From: Anthoceros angustus
Taxonomy: Eukaryota; Streptophyta; Anthocerotopsida; Anthocerotales; Anthocerotaceae
DNA length: 64,000 bases
NCBI GenBank assembly: GCA_010909165.1
Contig: VJWM01000220.1
Location: forward strand, 242,998-306,997
Reading direction: 5' to 3'
Shown here: positions 21,180 through 30,195 of the stretch, piece after piece
Layout: every line of letters begins with the position of its first letter
How positions within the stretch are numbered: the stretch's first letter is position 1
The notes under the pieces: generated by a model
Databases searched by the model: none
Seen by the model: the letters and a program-made list of their open reading frames with translations, nothing else
Told to the model about the DNA's origin: nothing
Made by a program: the position numbers and the translations under genes

Positions 21180-21548
21180 CTACTCTCTCTTCCTCATACC
21201 TTCCGTCTCCTTCTCCGGTATCTGCACCATGGCCATGGCGCAGGAGCCGAGCCCATCAAGCTCCTCCAGCTTCATCCTCTCTACCCCGCCGATCGCTTGC
21301 CAGTCTTCGAATTTTTCCTTCGCCATAAGCAAAGCCGCGTGCACACAGACATCCTCCTTGCTCTCGATCGCACTCCGTCGCCCAGGCCCGCATCCCCCTC
21401 CTTCAACTGGAATCCCCGCCTTGCAGAAGGAAGGAAGGGAGCCCAAACCTGCAGACCTGCGAGCATCCACCACCTCATTCCGCCTTCTTTTGAAGGCCTG
21501 AATCTGCTCCCGGCTGCACTCACACTCTATGCGTTCGTTGCGAATCAC
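21180..21548 (-). CDS. Unrecognised hydrophilic ORF in block D
   Basis: The 122-residue frame is rich in charged residues ('ERIECECSREQIQAFKRRR', later 'KFEDWQAIGGVERMKLEEL') and could form a coiled coil. In block D copy 2 the N-terminal part keeps the same frame (41,300-41,470), then meets the 67-bp insertion; the C-terminal part is open again at 41,014-41,247. I do not recognise a family. It could be an exon of a longer minus-strand gene or a relic. Confidence 0.3.
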   Translation of the reverse strand: MIRNERIECECSREQIQAFKRRRNEVVDARRSAGLGSLPSFCKAGIPVEGGGCGPGRRSAIESKEDVCVHAALLMAKEKFEDWQAIGGVERMKLEELDGLGSCAMAMVQIPEKETEGMRKRE

Positions 21549-21907
21549 TTGAAGCTTGCCTGGCCTTGTTCATCCGTCGCCATTCCTGGCAGTCGCGACG
21601 GAGAGCTGAGGGAATGGGGTAAATCTCCACACACAGAGAGTATTAGAGCATCCGTGCCAATCTCCGAAAAGATGAATGCTGTGGCGCGTCCGGCCACCCC
21701 GCCCGCGCGCATCAGCGTCACCAACCACGCGATACACGCACTAACCGCCCGGATGCGGAACGTGAGCTGTGTGCTCGGCTGCGGAGTGTGGACATACAAT
21801 TTTTCCCTGCAGTGACCAGCAAAATCGGCTTCAGGATTGCCGAAGACAAAACGACCGGTATCCCATCTGAGCGGCTGGTTATCCGACCTGTAATCAAAGA
21901 ACCACAA
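21545..21907 (-). CDS. Unrecognised ORF in block D, conserved between copies
   Basis: The 120-residue frame includes 'QPLRWDTGRFVFGNPEADFAG' and a hydrophobic stretch 'ACIAWLVTLMRAGGVAG'. The same frame is open at 41,473-41,811 with mostly conservative changes, which suggests it was coding at the time of duplication. A CTGCAG before 'GKNC' could be a splice acceptor on the minus strand. No known domain is recognised. Confidence 0.3.
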   Translation of the reverse strand: MWFFDYRSDNQPLRWDTGRFVFGNPEADFAGHCREKLYVHTPQPSTQLTFRIRAVSACIAWLVTLMRAGGVAGRATAFIFSEIGTDALILSVCGDLPHSLSSPSRLPGMATDEQGQASFK

Positions 21908-22218
21908 CGTTCTGGTAATCGCTGTGCTACCACCGTGACCCTAATAAGAGGTTCGTGTCTATGCAAGCTTCACTCAATTCCTTGACCAGATGGTGTTCCG
22001 TGCTCATCCCTCTGCGCTTGGTTTGCCGTCTGTATTTTTTGACAGTTCGGATGTAAGATTGCAGAGTCGAGAGAGGAAAAGACTAGTACATCTCTGCAGG
22101 CAATTACACCACCTGCTACAAGTGTCCCCAACCTCAGCAGCCAAGTTGATACTCTTGTGCTTGCAGACTGGCCAGCCAGCTGCATATTGCAACACATCTA
22201 GCTAATGCCAGTTGTTGC

Positions 22219-22965
22219 ATGCGCAATTCAGAGAACAGGGACACCAGGCTGATGTGTTTATGTCCAAGTTTGGTGAACATGTATGCAAAGTGTGTCAGTC
22301 AGGAAGACGTTCAAAAAGTGTTTGGTGGGCTTGGTACCAAGGATGTGGTTACATGGAATGCCATGATAGCAGGGTATAGCCAGCGAGGCTTGGGCCAGGA
22401 AGCCCTCTTTCTGTACACCTTAATGCAAGAGGAAGCCATAGCTGGACCTAATTCCGTAACATTTGGGTGCCTCCTGCAGGCTTGTTCGAGTACTGGCACC
22501 CCAGACAGCAGCACTCTACCCGACTCTGTGACATTTGCATGCCTCCTGCAGGCATGTGCAGTTCTGGGTACCCAAGTTTTGGAGGAGGGGAAGCAGCTTC
22601 ATGCGCAAATCAGAGAACGGGGCCATGAAGGTGATGCTTTGGTAGCCACTATTTTGGTGAACATGTATGCAAAGTGTGGCAGCGTAAAAGACTCCCAGTG
22701 AGTCTTGATGTGCTTGGGCGACAGGATGTGGTGACTTGGAATGCCCTGATAGACGGGTGTTTCCAGCAGGGCGTGGGGCAGGAAGCCTTTCATCTCTACA
22801 GGAAGATGTCAGCAAAAGACATTGCCTGACCTATTTCTGTGACATTTGTTTGCCTCCTGCAGGCATGTGCAAGTTTAGGCAGCTCAGCCTTAGAGAAGGG
22901 GAAGCTGCATCATGCTCAAATTAGAGAACAAGGACTTCAAGATGATGTGTTTGTGGCCAACAGTG
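22219..22965 (+). pseudogene. PPR repeat protein fragment, sense segment 1
   Basis: PPR proteins bind RNA in plastids and mitochondria. Here a 160-residue frame to 22,701 contains PLS-type PPR motifs: 'LVNMYAKC', 'DVVTWNAMIAGYSQRGLGQEAL', 'DSVTFACLLQACAVLG', 'GKQLHAQIRERG'. After the stop at 22,699-22,701 the repeats continue in other frames ('QDVVTWNALIDG', then 'VTFVCLLQACASLGSSAL') to about 22,965, where the sequence turns into an inverted copy. No organelle targeting peptide, E or DYW domain is seen. Confidence 0.75.
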
Positions 22966-23348
22966 GTGGCTACCAAAGCATCAGCTTCATGGCCCCGTTC
23001 TCTGACTTGCGCATGAAGCTGCTTCCCCTCCTCCAAAACTTGGGTACCCAGAACTGCACATGCCTGCAGGAGGCATGCAAATGTCACAGAGTCGGGTAGA
23101 GTGCTGCTGTCTTCTTGCATAGCACAGTATAGACGAAGGGCTTCCTGTCCCATACCCTGCTGGGAATACCCTGCAATTGTGGCATTCCATGTCAACACAT
23201 CTTTTTCACCGAGTCTATCAAACAACATCTGAGCGTCTTCCAAGCTCCCACACTTTGCATACATGTTCACCAAATTCGTGGCCAAAGCCACATCATCTTG
23301 GAGACCTCGGTCTCTGATTTGCGCATGAAGCTGCTTTCCCATTCCCAA
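22966..23348 (-). pseudogene. PPR repeat fragment, inverted segment
   Basis: The minus-strand frame reads 'KQLHAQIRDRGLQDDVALA', 'NLVNMYAKCGSLEDAQMLF', 'DVLTWNATIAGYSQQGMG', 'DSVTFACLLQACAVLG'. It is therefore about three PPR motifs lying backwards inside a sense PPR locus. Its first 147 bp are the reverse complement of 22,503-22,649 with two mismatches. The junctions at about 22,966 and 23,349 show no target duplication. Confidence 0.8.
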
Positions 23349-24204
23349 ACTTGGGGTGCCAGTACTCGAACAAACTAGAAGATGCTCAGAAACTGTTTAA
23401 CGGACTTGGTCAAAAGAATGTGGTGAGAAAGCTGCCCAGAATGACAGACTGCCATGCAAGACGAAGGCATGGCTGCACCCATTTCTGTGACATTTATGTG
23501 CCTTGTACAGGCATGTGCAACTCTGGGCACCTCAGCTTTGAAAACGGGGAAGCAGCTTCATGAAAAAATCAGAGAACAAGGACATGAAGCTGATGTGTTT
23601 GTCGCGAACAGTCTTGTCAACATGTATGCCAAGTGTGGCAGCCTGGAACATGCCCAGAGTGTGTTTGATGGACTTGGTCAGAAAGACGTGGTCACCTGGA
23701 ATGCCATGATAGCAGGGTATTCCCAGCACGTCATGGGCCAGGAAGTCCTTCACCTCTACAGTGCTATGCAAGAAGATGCCATCGCTGTTCCAGATTCCGT
23801 GACATTTCTGTGCCTCCTGCAGGCTTGTGCAAGTATGGGCACACCAGCTTTGGCAGACGGGGAGGCAGCTTCATGTGCAGATTAGAGAACGAGGCTATCA
23901 GTGTGATGTTATTGTAGCCAGTAGTTTGGTGAACATGTATGCAAAGTCTGGCAGCCTAGAGGATGCTCAAAGAGTGTTTGATGGTGTTGGTAAAAAGAAT
24001 GTGATGACGCGGAATGCAATGATTGCAGGTTACTTGCAGCAGGGCATGGGGCAGGAAGGACTTCCTGGCCCATGTCAACATGTCAACATTTCAACGCAAT
24101 GTGTTTCGGTATGGAGCGTAAGAGCATGGCTTGTTTCACAGGATTTCAGTGTTGGATGGCCTCCCCAGTCAAAAAGGCAGAAGGAGCCCGCTGTCCTCAT
24201 TTGA
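23349..24204 (+). pseudogene. PPR repeat protein fragment, sense segment 2
   Basis: Sense PPR motifs resume: 'KLEDAQKLFNGLGQKNVV', then an open frame 23,454-23,885 with 'GKQLHEKIREQGHEADVFV', 'NSLVNMYAKCGSLEHAQSVF' and 'DVVTWNAMIAGYSQHVMGQE'. A frameshift near 23,860 leads to 23,827-24,204, with more motifs up to 'AMIAGYLQQGMGQEG' near 24,060. After that the sequence is unrelated. Broken frames and the missing C-terminal domain argue for a pseudogene. Confidence 0.75.
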
Positions 24205-24421
24205 ACGTTTTCTTTTCACAGCTGGAATTCAGGTTTGTCGGGAGAAACGTCATGATAGGTAGATGGGTGTGGAGGGGACCAGCCCCCGCCATCTCATGGG
24301 AGCAGCCCTGCGAGGTCGAGATGGGTATGAATAGAATGGCTTTCATAGCCGAGGCAAGCAGAGAGGATTTGGGTAATTTCTCTTCAACATTGGGTGACTG
24401 AAGTGTGTCGAAGCTAGCCCA

Positions 24422-24565
24422 TTTGTGCTTTTCCTTGGGCTGTCTGTGCTATTCCTTTTCCTCACGTATCTAAGAGCTTGTGTGGCATTTGTTTTCACTT
24501 GGGCTGTCTGTGCTATTCCTTTGCCTCACGTATCCAAGAGCTTGTGTGGCATTTGTTTCATCATT
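24422..24565 (+). repeat. Two ~72-bp tandem units
   Basis: The sequence CTTGGGCTGTCTGTGCTATT through GAGCTTGTGTGGCATTTG is present twice in a row with three or four differences. The frame 24,478-24,798 around it shows no known domain. Confidence 0.8.
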
Positions 24566-24957
24566 GGTTGTTGAACTGGAAGTCCGGATTTCATGTCTGC
24601 ATCTGTTCCTGCGGAACACGCCTGTCAAGTTTCTTATGTCTCGAGCATTTCACTAGCAGGCTAGGCAACGTTGTCCCTTTCTGTCCCCGAAAAAAAGGGC
24701 GGGGATGGGCTCTCATTTTCCTGGTTCACAAACGGCCAGGGTTACTCCGAGATTTCGTTGCAAGGAGATCAGAAAATCTGTTTGTGCTAGTTGAATGAAA
24801 GCGTGAGCGGCTTCTCGCTGATCTTTTTCCTCCACAAATCTGGAGGAAAAAGTCTTTTTCCTACACGTACACCCACTTGATGAGGAGGTTGATTGTTGCT
24901 CCTTCCCGGATCTGAGCGCTCAGACGCCGAGATGGGCCGCAGGCTAATCCTCCCTGC

Positions 24958-25056
24958 AAAGTACGCGGCTTCCGGGGCCAGCCCAAAGTACGCGGCTTCC
25001 GGGGCTAGCCCAAAGAACGCGGCTTTCGGGGCTAGCCCGAAGAACGCGGCTTCCGG
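24958..25056 (+). repeat. 27-bp tandem repeat, about 3.7 units
   Basis: Units of AAAGTACGCGGCTTCCGGGG plus CCAGCCC repeat nearly four times with single-base changes, between two copies of the TCTGAGCGCTCAGA palindrome at the 5' side of family X copy A. Confidence 0.85.
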
Positions 25057-25718
25057 CAGCAATAGGATGCGGAACGCGTGGCCGGAAATGGGGACGCGGA
25101 ACGCGTGTAAGAGCGTAAGGAGCGTGGACTCCTTCATTTGCATCTGGGGCTGACTGACCTTTCCGGATCTGAGCGCTCAGACGCTGAGATGTTGCTTGCA
25201 GGCGCTCCGGCAGCGCAATTGGCGGCCATGGTGACTGCTCGCCTAGCCTGATTCGCTGTGGCGGCCAAGCACTGCTGCCGAGGTGCGTATTGGAAACTCT
25301 GTTTGATGCTTGAGTGCAATGGCCTGTCAGGCTGAGATTTCGGCGTCTTGATTGCCAGCATAGTAACCCGGGGCCGAACACCGCTGCCGCGCGGGGGCCG
25401 GGCTTGGTTACTGTCACACCATGTCTTGAGCATCAGTTAGGAGCCAGGGAAGTGGATTCGCAGGAAGGCGGAGGAACGCGGACTAGGTGTGTGCCCTGTC
25501 TTTGATGAAGTGTGTTTGATTCTTCGGTGCATTTTAGTGTCACGCCCACACTTCGCGGTCGTGATTGTAGTGCGATTGTACCCGAAGACTGGTGCCGCGG
25601 GCTCTTGGTTGCACACTTGAAGCTTGAGCAAGGAGCACGAAAGGAGCCTGGCAGGGAGCGCGCGTGGTAGCTGCTAGCGGATTGGATTCTGTCACTGATT
25701 CCGTGTGGATATTCTATC

Positions 25719-26489
25719 ATGAGTGAACGACTAGCAAACCTCCGTTCCTGCCAGTGGCCGAATATTGATGTTCAGTCGCCTGGGCTGGTTTCCTCTCCAG
25801 ATGAATTCCAAGCTCGCAATGCATATGATCCGAACGTTCAGTCGCCTGGGCTGGTTTCCTCTCCAGATGAATTCCAAGCTGACAATGCATATGATCCGAA
25901 TGCAACAGATCGCCAGATACAAGTTCCAAGTGTCGCCATCGACATGCGCAATGGAGTGGCGGGACGAGGTGAAAGTGTCGCGATCGACATCGGGGATCAA
26001 GTGGAGGAACTGGAGGAAAAGGTTGGGAGTGGCCATGAAGAGGTTGCAATCGACATGCGCAATGGAGTGGCGGGACGAGGTGAAAGTGTCGTGATCGACA
26101 TCCCGAATCTTCAAGAGGAGGAACGGGAGGAACAGGTTGGGAGTGGCCATGAACAGGTTGCAAGTGTTCCAGCGAGTCACTTGGACCAGGAAAAGGATAC
26201 TAAAGAGGTTCAGTCTCTAATGAAAGTAGCAATTCTGATTGTCACACTTGGCGTAACGTTGCTACAAGAAGCGTCAGGACATGACAATGCTTCAACCACA
26301 TTTTGGTTGCTCTTCTTTCCGTGGGTTTTTTTCATTACAATCCTTGGCGCATTGGTGTTCGTCATTTTGTTTATACCTAACGGAACAGTTTTGTGTGCTG
26401 GACCTCTCGGCACTACGATGCGATGGGTTATGATAGCCGTTGTGGCTTTTGCCTTGTCGACGTGGGTATACACTATGCGACGCAAGTGA
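25719..26489 (+). CDS. Predicted three-helix membrane protein of family X, copy A (256 aa)
   Basis: I do not recognise a known family. Residues 1-165 are hydrophilic and acidic. Residues 168-186, 194-219 and 234-252 are hydrophobic and look like three membrane helices ('VAILIVTLGVTLL', 'FWLLFFPWVFFITILGALVF', 'WVMIAVVAFALSTWVY'). The short C-terminus ends RRK, a possible ER-type basic tail. There is no signal peptide. This copy has two internal duplications: 22 residues (18-39 and 40-61) and about 37 residues (72-108 and 109-147, around 'NGVAGRGES'). The topology loosely recalls plant PGG-type membrane domains, but the PGG motif is absent. Two other copies are intact at 31,226 and 36,423. Confidence 0.6.
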   Translation: MSERLANLRSCQWPNIDVQSPGLVSSPDEFQARNAYDPNVQSPGLVSSPDEFQADNAYDPNATDRQIQVPSVAIDMRNGVAGRGESVAIDIGDQVEELEEKVGSGHEEVAIDMRNGVAGRGESVVIDIPNLQEEEREEQVGSGHEQVASVPASHLDQEKDTKEVQSLMKVAILIVTLGVTLLQEASGHDNASTTFWLLFFPWVFFITILGALVFVILFIPNGTVLCAGPLGTTMRWVMIAVVAFALSTWVYTMRRK

Positions 26490-26699
26490 TGGCAGGAAGG
26501 CTGCAAGTCTCACAGAAAGAAAGCGGCGGACAGCAATAACGATAGTGCCACAGCTTTGTGGCATTCCTGGCTAGGTGTCAACGTCGAAGTCTGTTGCTGG
26601 TATGTGAAAAATAGTGACAATCCCTTTGTTTCTCTCTCATTGTTTGTGCCGCCACGTGCGCGGTTAGGAAATTGGTAATGCAAAAAGCCTGGCATACCA

Positions 26700-27180
26700 A
26701 ACAAGACATAGGGGACAGGGCTTTTTTTTTCACGCGCGAAATTTTTTTTTACGCCACAGTGTTTTTATGTCCGTTAGGTAACCCCACCGAAATGGGGTAG
26801 CCCAAAACGGACGCACCAAAGCTACCACTTCGCGCTCACCGGTACGGAAAGGGAACCTTTTTCTTTCCCGCACTCACTGGGATTTTTTCTCGCGCGCGCA
26901 CCAACAATTTTTTTTTGGCCGTTTTTAGGATTCATCTCCTAGGAGGGTGGAGCGGGGTTTTAGGGCAGGGGCGAGGAACACAGGCTTGGCGGGGCTGCTT
27001 TAGGCGACGGACGGACGCTGGTCGGGGCGACCAGCGGCGAGGCAGGCATACGGGACGGGGGAAGAAGGGGCGAGGTCCGCAGGCGTGGCGGGACGACGAG
27101 GTGCGCGGCAGGCAGGCAGGTGCGCAGGCGCGTTGAGGCAGGCAGGCAGGCCCGCAGGCGCGCAAGCGCGTCGAGGCGAT
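26700..27180. other. Homopolymer-rich then G-rich spacer, no gene
   Basis: Runs of eight to ten T lie at about 26,731, 26,743 and 26,910, with an inverted pair 'GTCCGTTAGG...AAAACGGAC' around 26,771-26,812. From 26,940 the plus strand is G-rich, ending in a GCAGGCAGGCAGG minisatellite at 27,105-27,175. No coding content is supported. Confidence 0.5.
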
Positions 27181-27184
27181 CTAT

Positions 27185-27720
27185 TGCATTCGGATCATAC
27201 GCATTGCCAGCTCGGAATTCATCTTGAGAGGAAACCAGCCCAGGCGACTGAACAATATTCGGCCACTGGCAGGAACGGAGGAATCCAATCCGCTAGTAGC
27301 TACCACGCGCGCTCCCTGCCAGGCTCCTTGCGTGCACCTTGCTCAAGCTCAAGTGAGCAACCAAGAGCCCGCGGCACCAGTCTTCGGGTACAATCGCACT
27401 ACAATCACGACCGCGAAGTGACACTAAAATGCGGGCGTGACACTAAAATGCACCGAAGAATCAAACACACTTCATCAAAGACACGGCACACACCTGGTCC
27501 GCCTTCCTCGCCTTCCTGCGAATCCGCTTCCCTGGCTCCTTGCTGATGCTCAACACATGGTGTGACAGTAACCAAGCCCTGCCCCCGCGCGGCAGCGGTG
27601 TTCGGCCCCGGCCCCGGCCCCGGGTTACTATGCTGGCAATCAAGACGCCGAAATCTCAGCCTGACAGCCAAATGCACTCAAGCACCAAACAGAGTTGCCG
27701 ATACGCACCGCAGGGCAGAA
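27185..27720 (-). mobile_element. Family X fragment, start codon region deleted
   Basis: Read on the minus strand, this holds the family X leader (27,290-27,720) and about 95 bp of the ORF's 5' part (27,190-27,287). The bases that would hold the ORF start and its immediate upstream sequence are missing, joined at GGCAGGAACGGAGG. It then breaks off into G-rich sequence. It is a dead copy. Confidence 0.75.
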
Positions 27721-27875
27721 GAAGAAGAAGAAGAAACTGCAGAGCAGGGCAGGAAACTGCCAAGCGGCCGATTGCCATTTGCGGTCAGGTCTATCCGGAA
27801 AGGTTTATCCTGTACGGACCGTGCTCAAGACAGAAGGCACCTGTCGTCTGTGCTGCAGGTGCCCTCTGGTCCTCT

Positions 27876-27927
27876 GGTCGGTAAAGGATAAACCTTTACG
27901 GCCGTAAAGGTTTGTCCTTTACGGACC
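27876..27927. repeat. 52-bp palindrome
   Basis: Two 26-bp arms meet at GG/CC (27,901/27,902) with only two mismatches. The core arm is GTAAAGGATAAACCTTTACG. Related motifs (GGATAAACCTTTAC) recur singly at about 27,805 (inverted) and 28,042, so this palindrome belongs to a local repeat unit. Confidence 0.85.
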
Positions 27928-27977
27928 ACGGACTTATGACCAGCCCGTACGGCATCACTCCAACAATGGAGCACGTT

Positions 27978-28017
27978 GGACGTGTTACGTTTTACGGCCA
28001 TAAAACGTAACACGTCC
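27978..28017. repeat. 40-bp palindrome
   Basis: Two 20-bp arms (GGACGTGTTACGTTTTACGG and its complement) meet at 27,997/27,998 with one mismatch. It lies 50 bp after the 52-bp palindrome. Both are followed or preceded by a shared 'TACGGCATCACTCCA(A/G)CA' motif (27,948 and 28,077). Confidence 0.85.
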
Positions 28018-28301
28018 CGCGAAACCTTGTCTCTTGAAACCGGATAAACCTTTACACGGACCAGCGACGTATGAGTACGGCATCACTCCAGCAGTGGAGC
28101 GAACGAATTCGCAAACGAATTCGCGAATTCGATTCGGTTCCTTCCCCGGCGAGTGAGGACTTGAGGGTGCGAGTGGCGCCACAGGATTGAAACTTGAGGA
28201 TGGGGGAGAGTACTCGACGGCTCCGGCCAAGAATACGCTGCTGGGAAATGGGAATACGCTACTTTCCAGCAGCTTCCCGAACGTTCCGGGCCGGGCCGGG
28301 A

Positions 28302-28359
28302 CGCTGCTGGGCATACGCTGCAGGGCATACGCTGCTGGGCATACGCTGCTGGGCATACG
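28302..28359 (+). repeat. 15-bp tandem repeat, about four units
   Basis: GCTGCTGGGCATACG repeats about four times with one A/T variant. Related single copies stand upstream at about 28,222-28,260. No gene is visible from 28,360 to 29,139, which is AT-rich. Confidence 0.8.
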
Positions 28360-28819
28360 TTTTTGTATTTCTTACGTTATTGAAAATCTGGTGACCCTTT
28401 TATATGCTCAAATTTATCCTCGGCATGGTTATCTATTTGTTAGTCATTAACCATAAGATCGTCCACCGAGGAAAAGACAAGGCATGTGGCCAGTTAAGCT
28501 CATGACGTTTAACCAAGGTAAATGGGTACGTTACTGACTCATATGGAAATTGTCTTTTAGAATGAGCCATTCTTCTCGTTGTCGAACGGTAAATGGAAAG
28601 TAGAAAATGTGCGAGAAGTTCAACATTTAGAAGCATATACTGGTATATAAATAGAATGGAACCAAAACATCTGCAACAAACATGGTTAGATAAGACGGCG
28701 CTACGAGTATAATTAAACCAAAGATTGAGCTCATGAATACATGATGAAATCCTAGATATAAATGCATATACATAAAAAAATACAATTTCAAGCTTGGTTG
28801 AGAGATTCAAGGTCCCGTA

Positions 28820-29139
28820 AAGATGATGTGACGATCATCATACATGGGGAGGTCGACCTCTCTGCATTTAGACCTATTTCGAAATCCTTGGCAATAAATA
28901 AATCCATTTAATAGATAATCCATTAACAAAGTTTTAATGGATTATCTAATAAATAAAAAATATCTTTGAAACTTGTATTAATTATCTCTTGTAAAATGGC
29001 TCTACTTAGATACACCTAGTTTCAGCAAGAAGAGTTTTGCAAAGAAAGAAAAGGAAATACGGTTTATTTAGTTCGAGTTTACATAATAAAATAAAGATTT
29101 ACCTATTGAAAAACTTTATGTAAATGTTGTCACAGGAAA
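28820..29139. other. AT-rich stretch with hairpin, possibly organelle-derived
   Basis: The sequence is AT-rich and has an inverted repeat at about 28,912-28,945 (ATAATCCATTAA...TTAATGGATTAT). It runs directly into the ycf2-like fragment, so it may be plastid intergenic DNA, but I cannot match it to a named gene. Confidence 0.3.
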
Positions 29140-29487
29140 ATGAAGCAGGAATTATTAGAAAACAAATTCATGCAAGAAATTCAAATTAGAAGAAATAAAG
29201 AAATATAAATATTATTAAATTCATGTATTAACTGGAATTTAATCGAATTAGTAACAAGAATTCCTTCCCATCGGGAACATCTCATTAAGCTCTTTGGCTT
29301 ACAAATTCTTAGTTCATTAATTTTACGCGATTTACGTAAGTCGAAAATGGAAAGAAGTTTGATACTTAAGAGTTTTCCACTACTTATACTATCTATGTTT
29401 ATACGTCGGATGAATAGTAGAAATTTTGTTGAAATAAATAATTGTCATTTAGAGAGAATAATTTATGCACCATTAGCATACATGTAA
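29140..29487 (+). pseudogene. ycf2: Nuclear copy of plastid ycf2, 5' end (NUPT)
   Basis: From the ATG at 29,140 the frame reads 'MKQELLENKFMQEIQI', meets a stop at 29,206, then continues in the same frame with 'SHREHLIKLFGLQILSSLIL', 'SLILKSFPLLIL' and 'RRMNSRNFVE'. These match the N-terminal region of Ycf2, a very large plastid-encoded protein of the protein import motor. Only about 105-115 codons are present of over 2000, with an internal stop, so it is a plastid-derived insertion and not functional here. Confidence 0.8.
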
Positions 29488-29597
29488 CGAAGCAACCAGC
29501 CTCCTTCAACATATCTCATTATGTGTTCTACACTTAGGAAAGCTAGATCCACGTGAGGTGTATGAAGCATAGTTTGGGAAACACCTGCAATTATCTA
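29463..29597 (-). pseudogene. cob: Nuclear copy of mitochondrial cob fragment (NUMT)
   Basis: On the minus strand the frame reads '[20 protein letters not shown]' then '[12 protein letters not shown]', the conserved helix A-B region of cytochrome b of respiratory complex III. It covers about 44 codons and is cut at both sides. It abuts, and slightly overlaps in coordinates, the ycf2 fragment, with the junction at about 29,461-29,470. The pair is therefore a joined plastid plus mitochondrial insert. Confidence 0.8.
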
Positions 29598-29688
29598 AAT
29601 AATATTTTTATTAATTATAAATAAATACAAAAATATGTTCTTATGCGTCGTTATGAAACGACGAACTGAAACCCTAGATTAGCTTTGT

Positions 29689-30195
29689 GTGTTAAAGATG
29701 TTTTCTCACACTAGAAGCACAAGAATGCAAGTTGCGATAATTGGAATAAGTGCATTTTCCCAGGGATGCTATTTACAACACTATACTACCACTGTGAGTC
29801 TTTCATCAACCGAGGCTGAGTACGGAGCATTATCTTTAGCTGCATGTGAAATCATTTGGGTCAGACAGTTCCTTGAAGGCATACATTGGCAGCAACACTT
29901 AGCAATACTTTTAAGATGTGACAACCAGTCAGCGATTGCGCTCACCGAAAATCCTATCTTGCATGCTCAATCTAAGCATATTGAAATCCAGTTCCACTTT
30001 ATTCGCCAAGCAGTGGAGACAGGGGTCATACATTTGCAATATGTGCATACATCACACAATGTTGTAGACCTGCTTACCAAAGGTCTTCCTAAGGCGACTC
30101 ACGAGCAACATAGAAGCTCCCTAGGGTTAACCAATTCAGCCGCTCATCTCAGTCAGCAGCAAGACACGCGCCGAGCTGAGAAGGAGCATGGGTGA
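29689..30195 (+). pseudogene. Ty1/copia RNase H, 5'-truncated
   Basis: The 168-residue open frame holds the C-terminal copia Pol region: 'TVSLSSTEAEYGALS' with the catalytic Glu, 'LLRCDNQSAIALTENPILHA' with a catalytic Asp, 'HIEIQFHFIRQAVETGVI', and 'VHTSHNVVDLLTKGLPKA'. The first RNase H Asp and all of RT and integrase are missing, so it is a truncated relic even though this stretch is open. About 590 bp of unassigned sequence separates it from the polypurine tract at 30,775. Confidence 0.85.

Larger units (their letters stand above)
20728..21962. repeat. Duplicated block D, copy 1
   Basis: This 1.23-kb stretch recurs in direct orientation at 40,553-41,866, starting from AAACATGTTTCAACCG and ending at AATAAGAGGTTCGTG. 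Differences are scattered substitutions and small indels, plus a 67-bp segment present only in the second copy (near 41,230-41,300). It carries two minus-strand open frames that stay open in both copies. Confidence 0.85.
24890..26600 (+). mobile_element. Dispersed repeat family X, copy A (carries an intact ORF)
   Basis: Family X is a set of related segments found at about 27.2, 31.0, 32.5, 33.0, 34.7, 36.1 and 39.2 kb. Shared landmarks are the 14-bp palindrome TCTGAGCGCTCAGA (here at 24,911 and 25,168), a 'CCGAACACCGCTGCCGCGCGG' type stretch near 25,376-25,396, a ~250-bp conserved leader before the ORF, the ORF, and a tail containing AATAACGATAGTGCCACAGC. No transposase, LTR pair or clear terminal repeat was found. 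It may be a non-autonomous element or a repeatedly duplicated gene segment. Confidence 0.6.

Noticed and set aside
25719..26489. Assigning the family X protein to ankyrin/PGG membrane proteins.
   Set aside because: It has a comparable set of hydrophobic segments but no ankyrin repeats and no Pro-Gly-Gly motif after the first helix.
28433..28810. A minus-strand 125-codon frame before the ycf2 fragment as an organelle gene.
   Set aside because: No similarity to any plastid or mitochondrial protein was recognised and the frame is in AT-rich low-information sequence.
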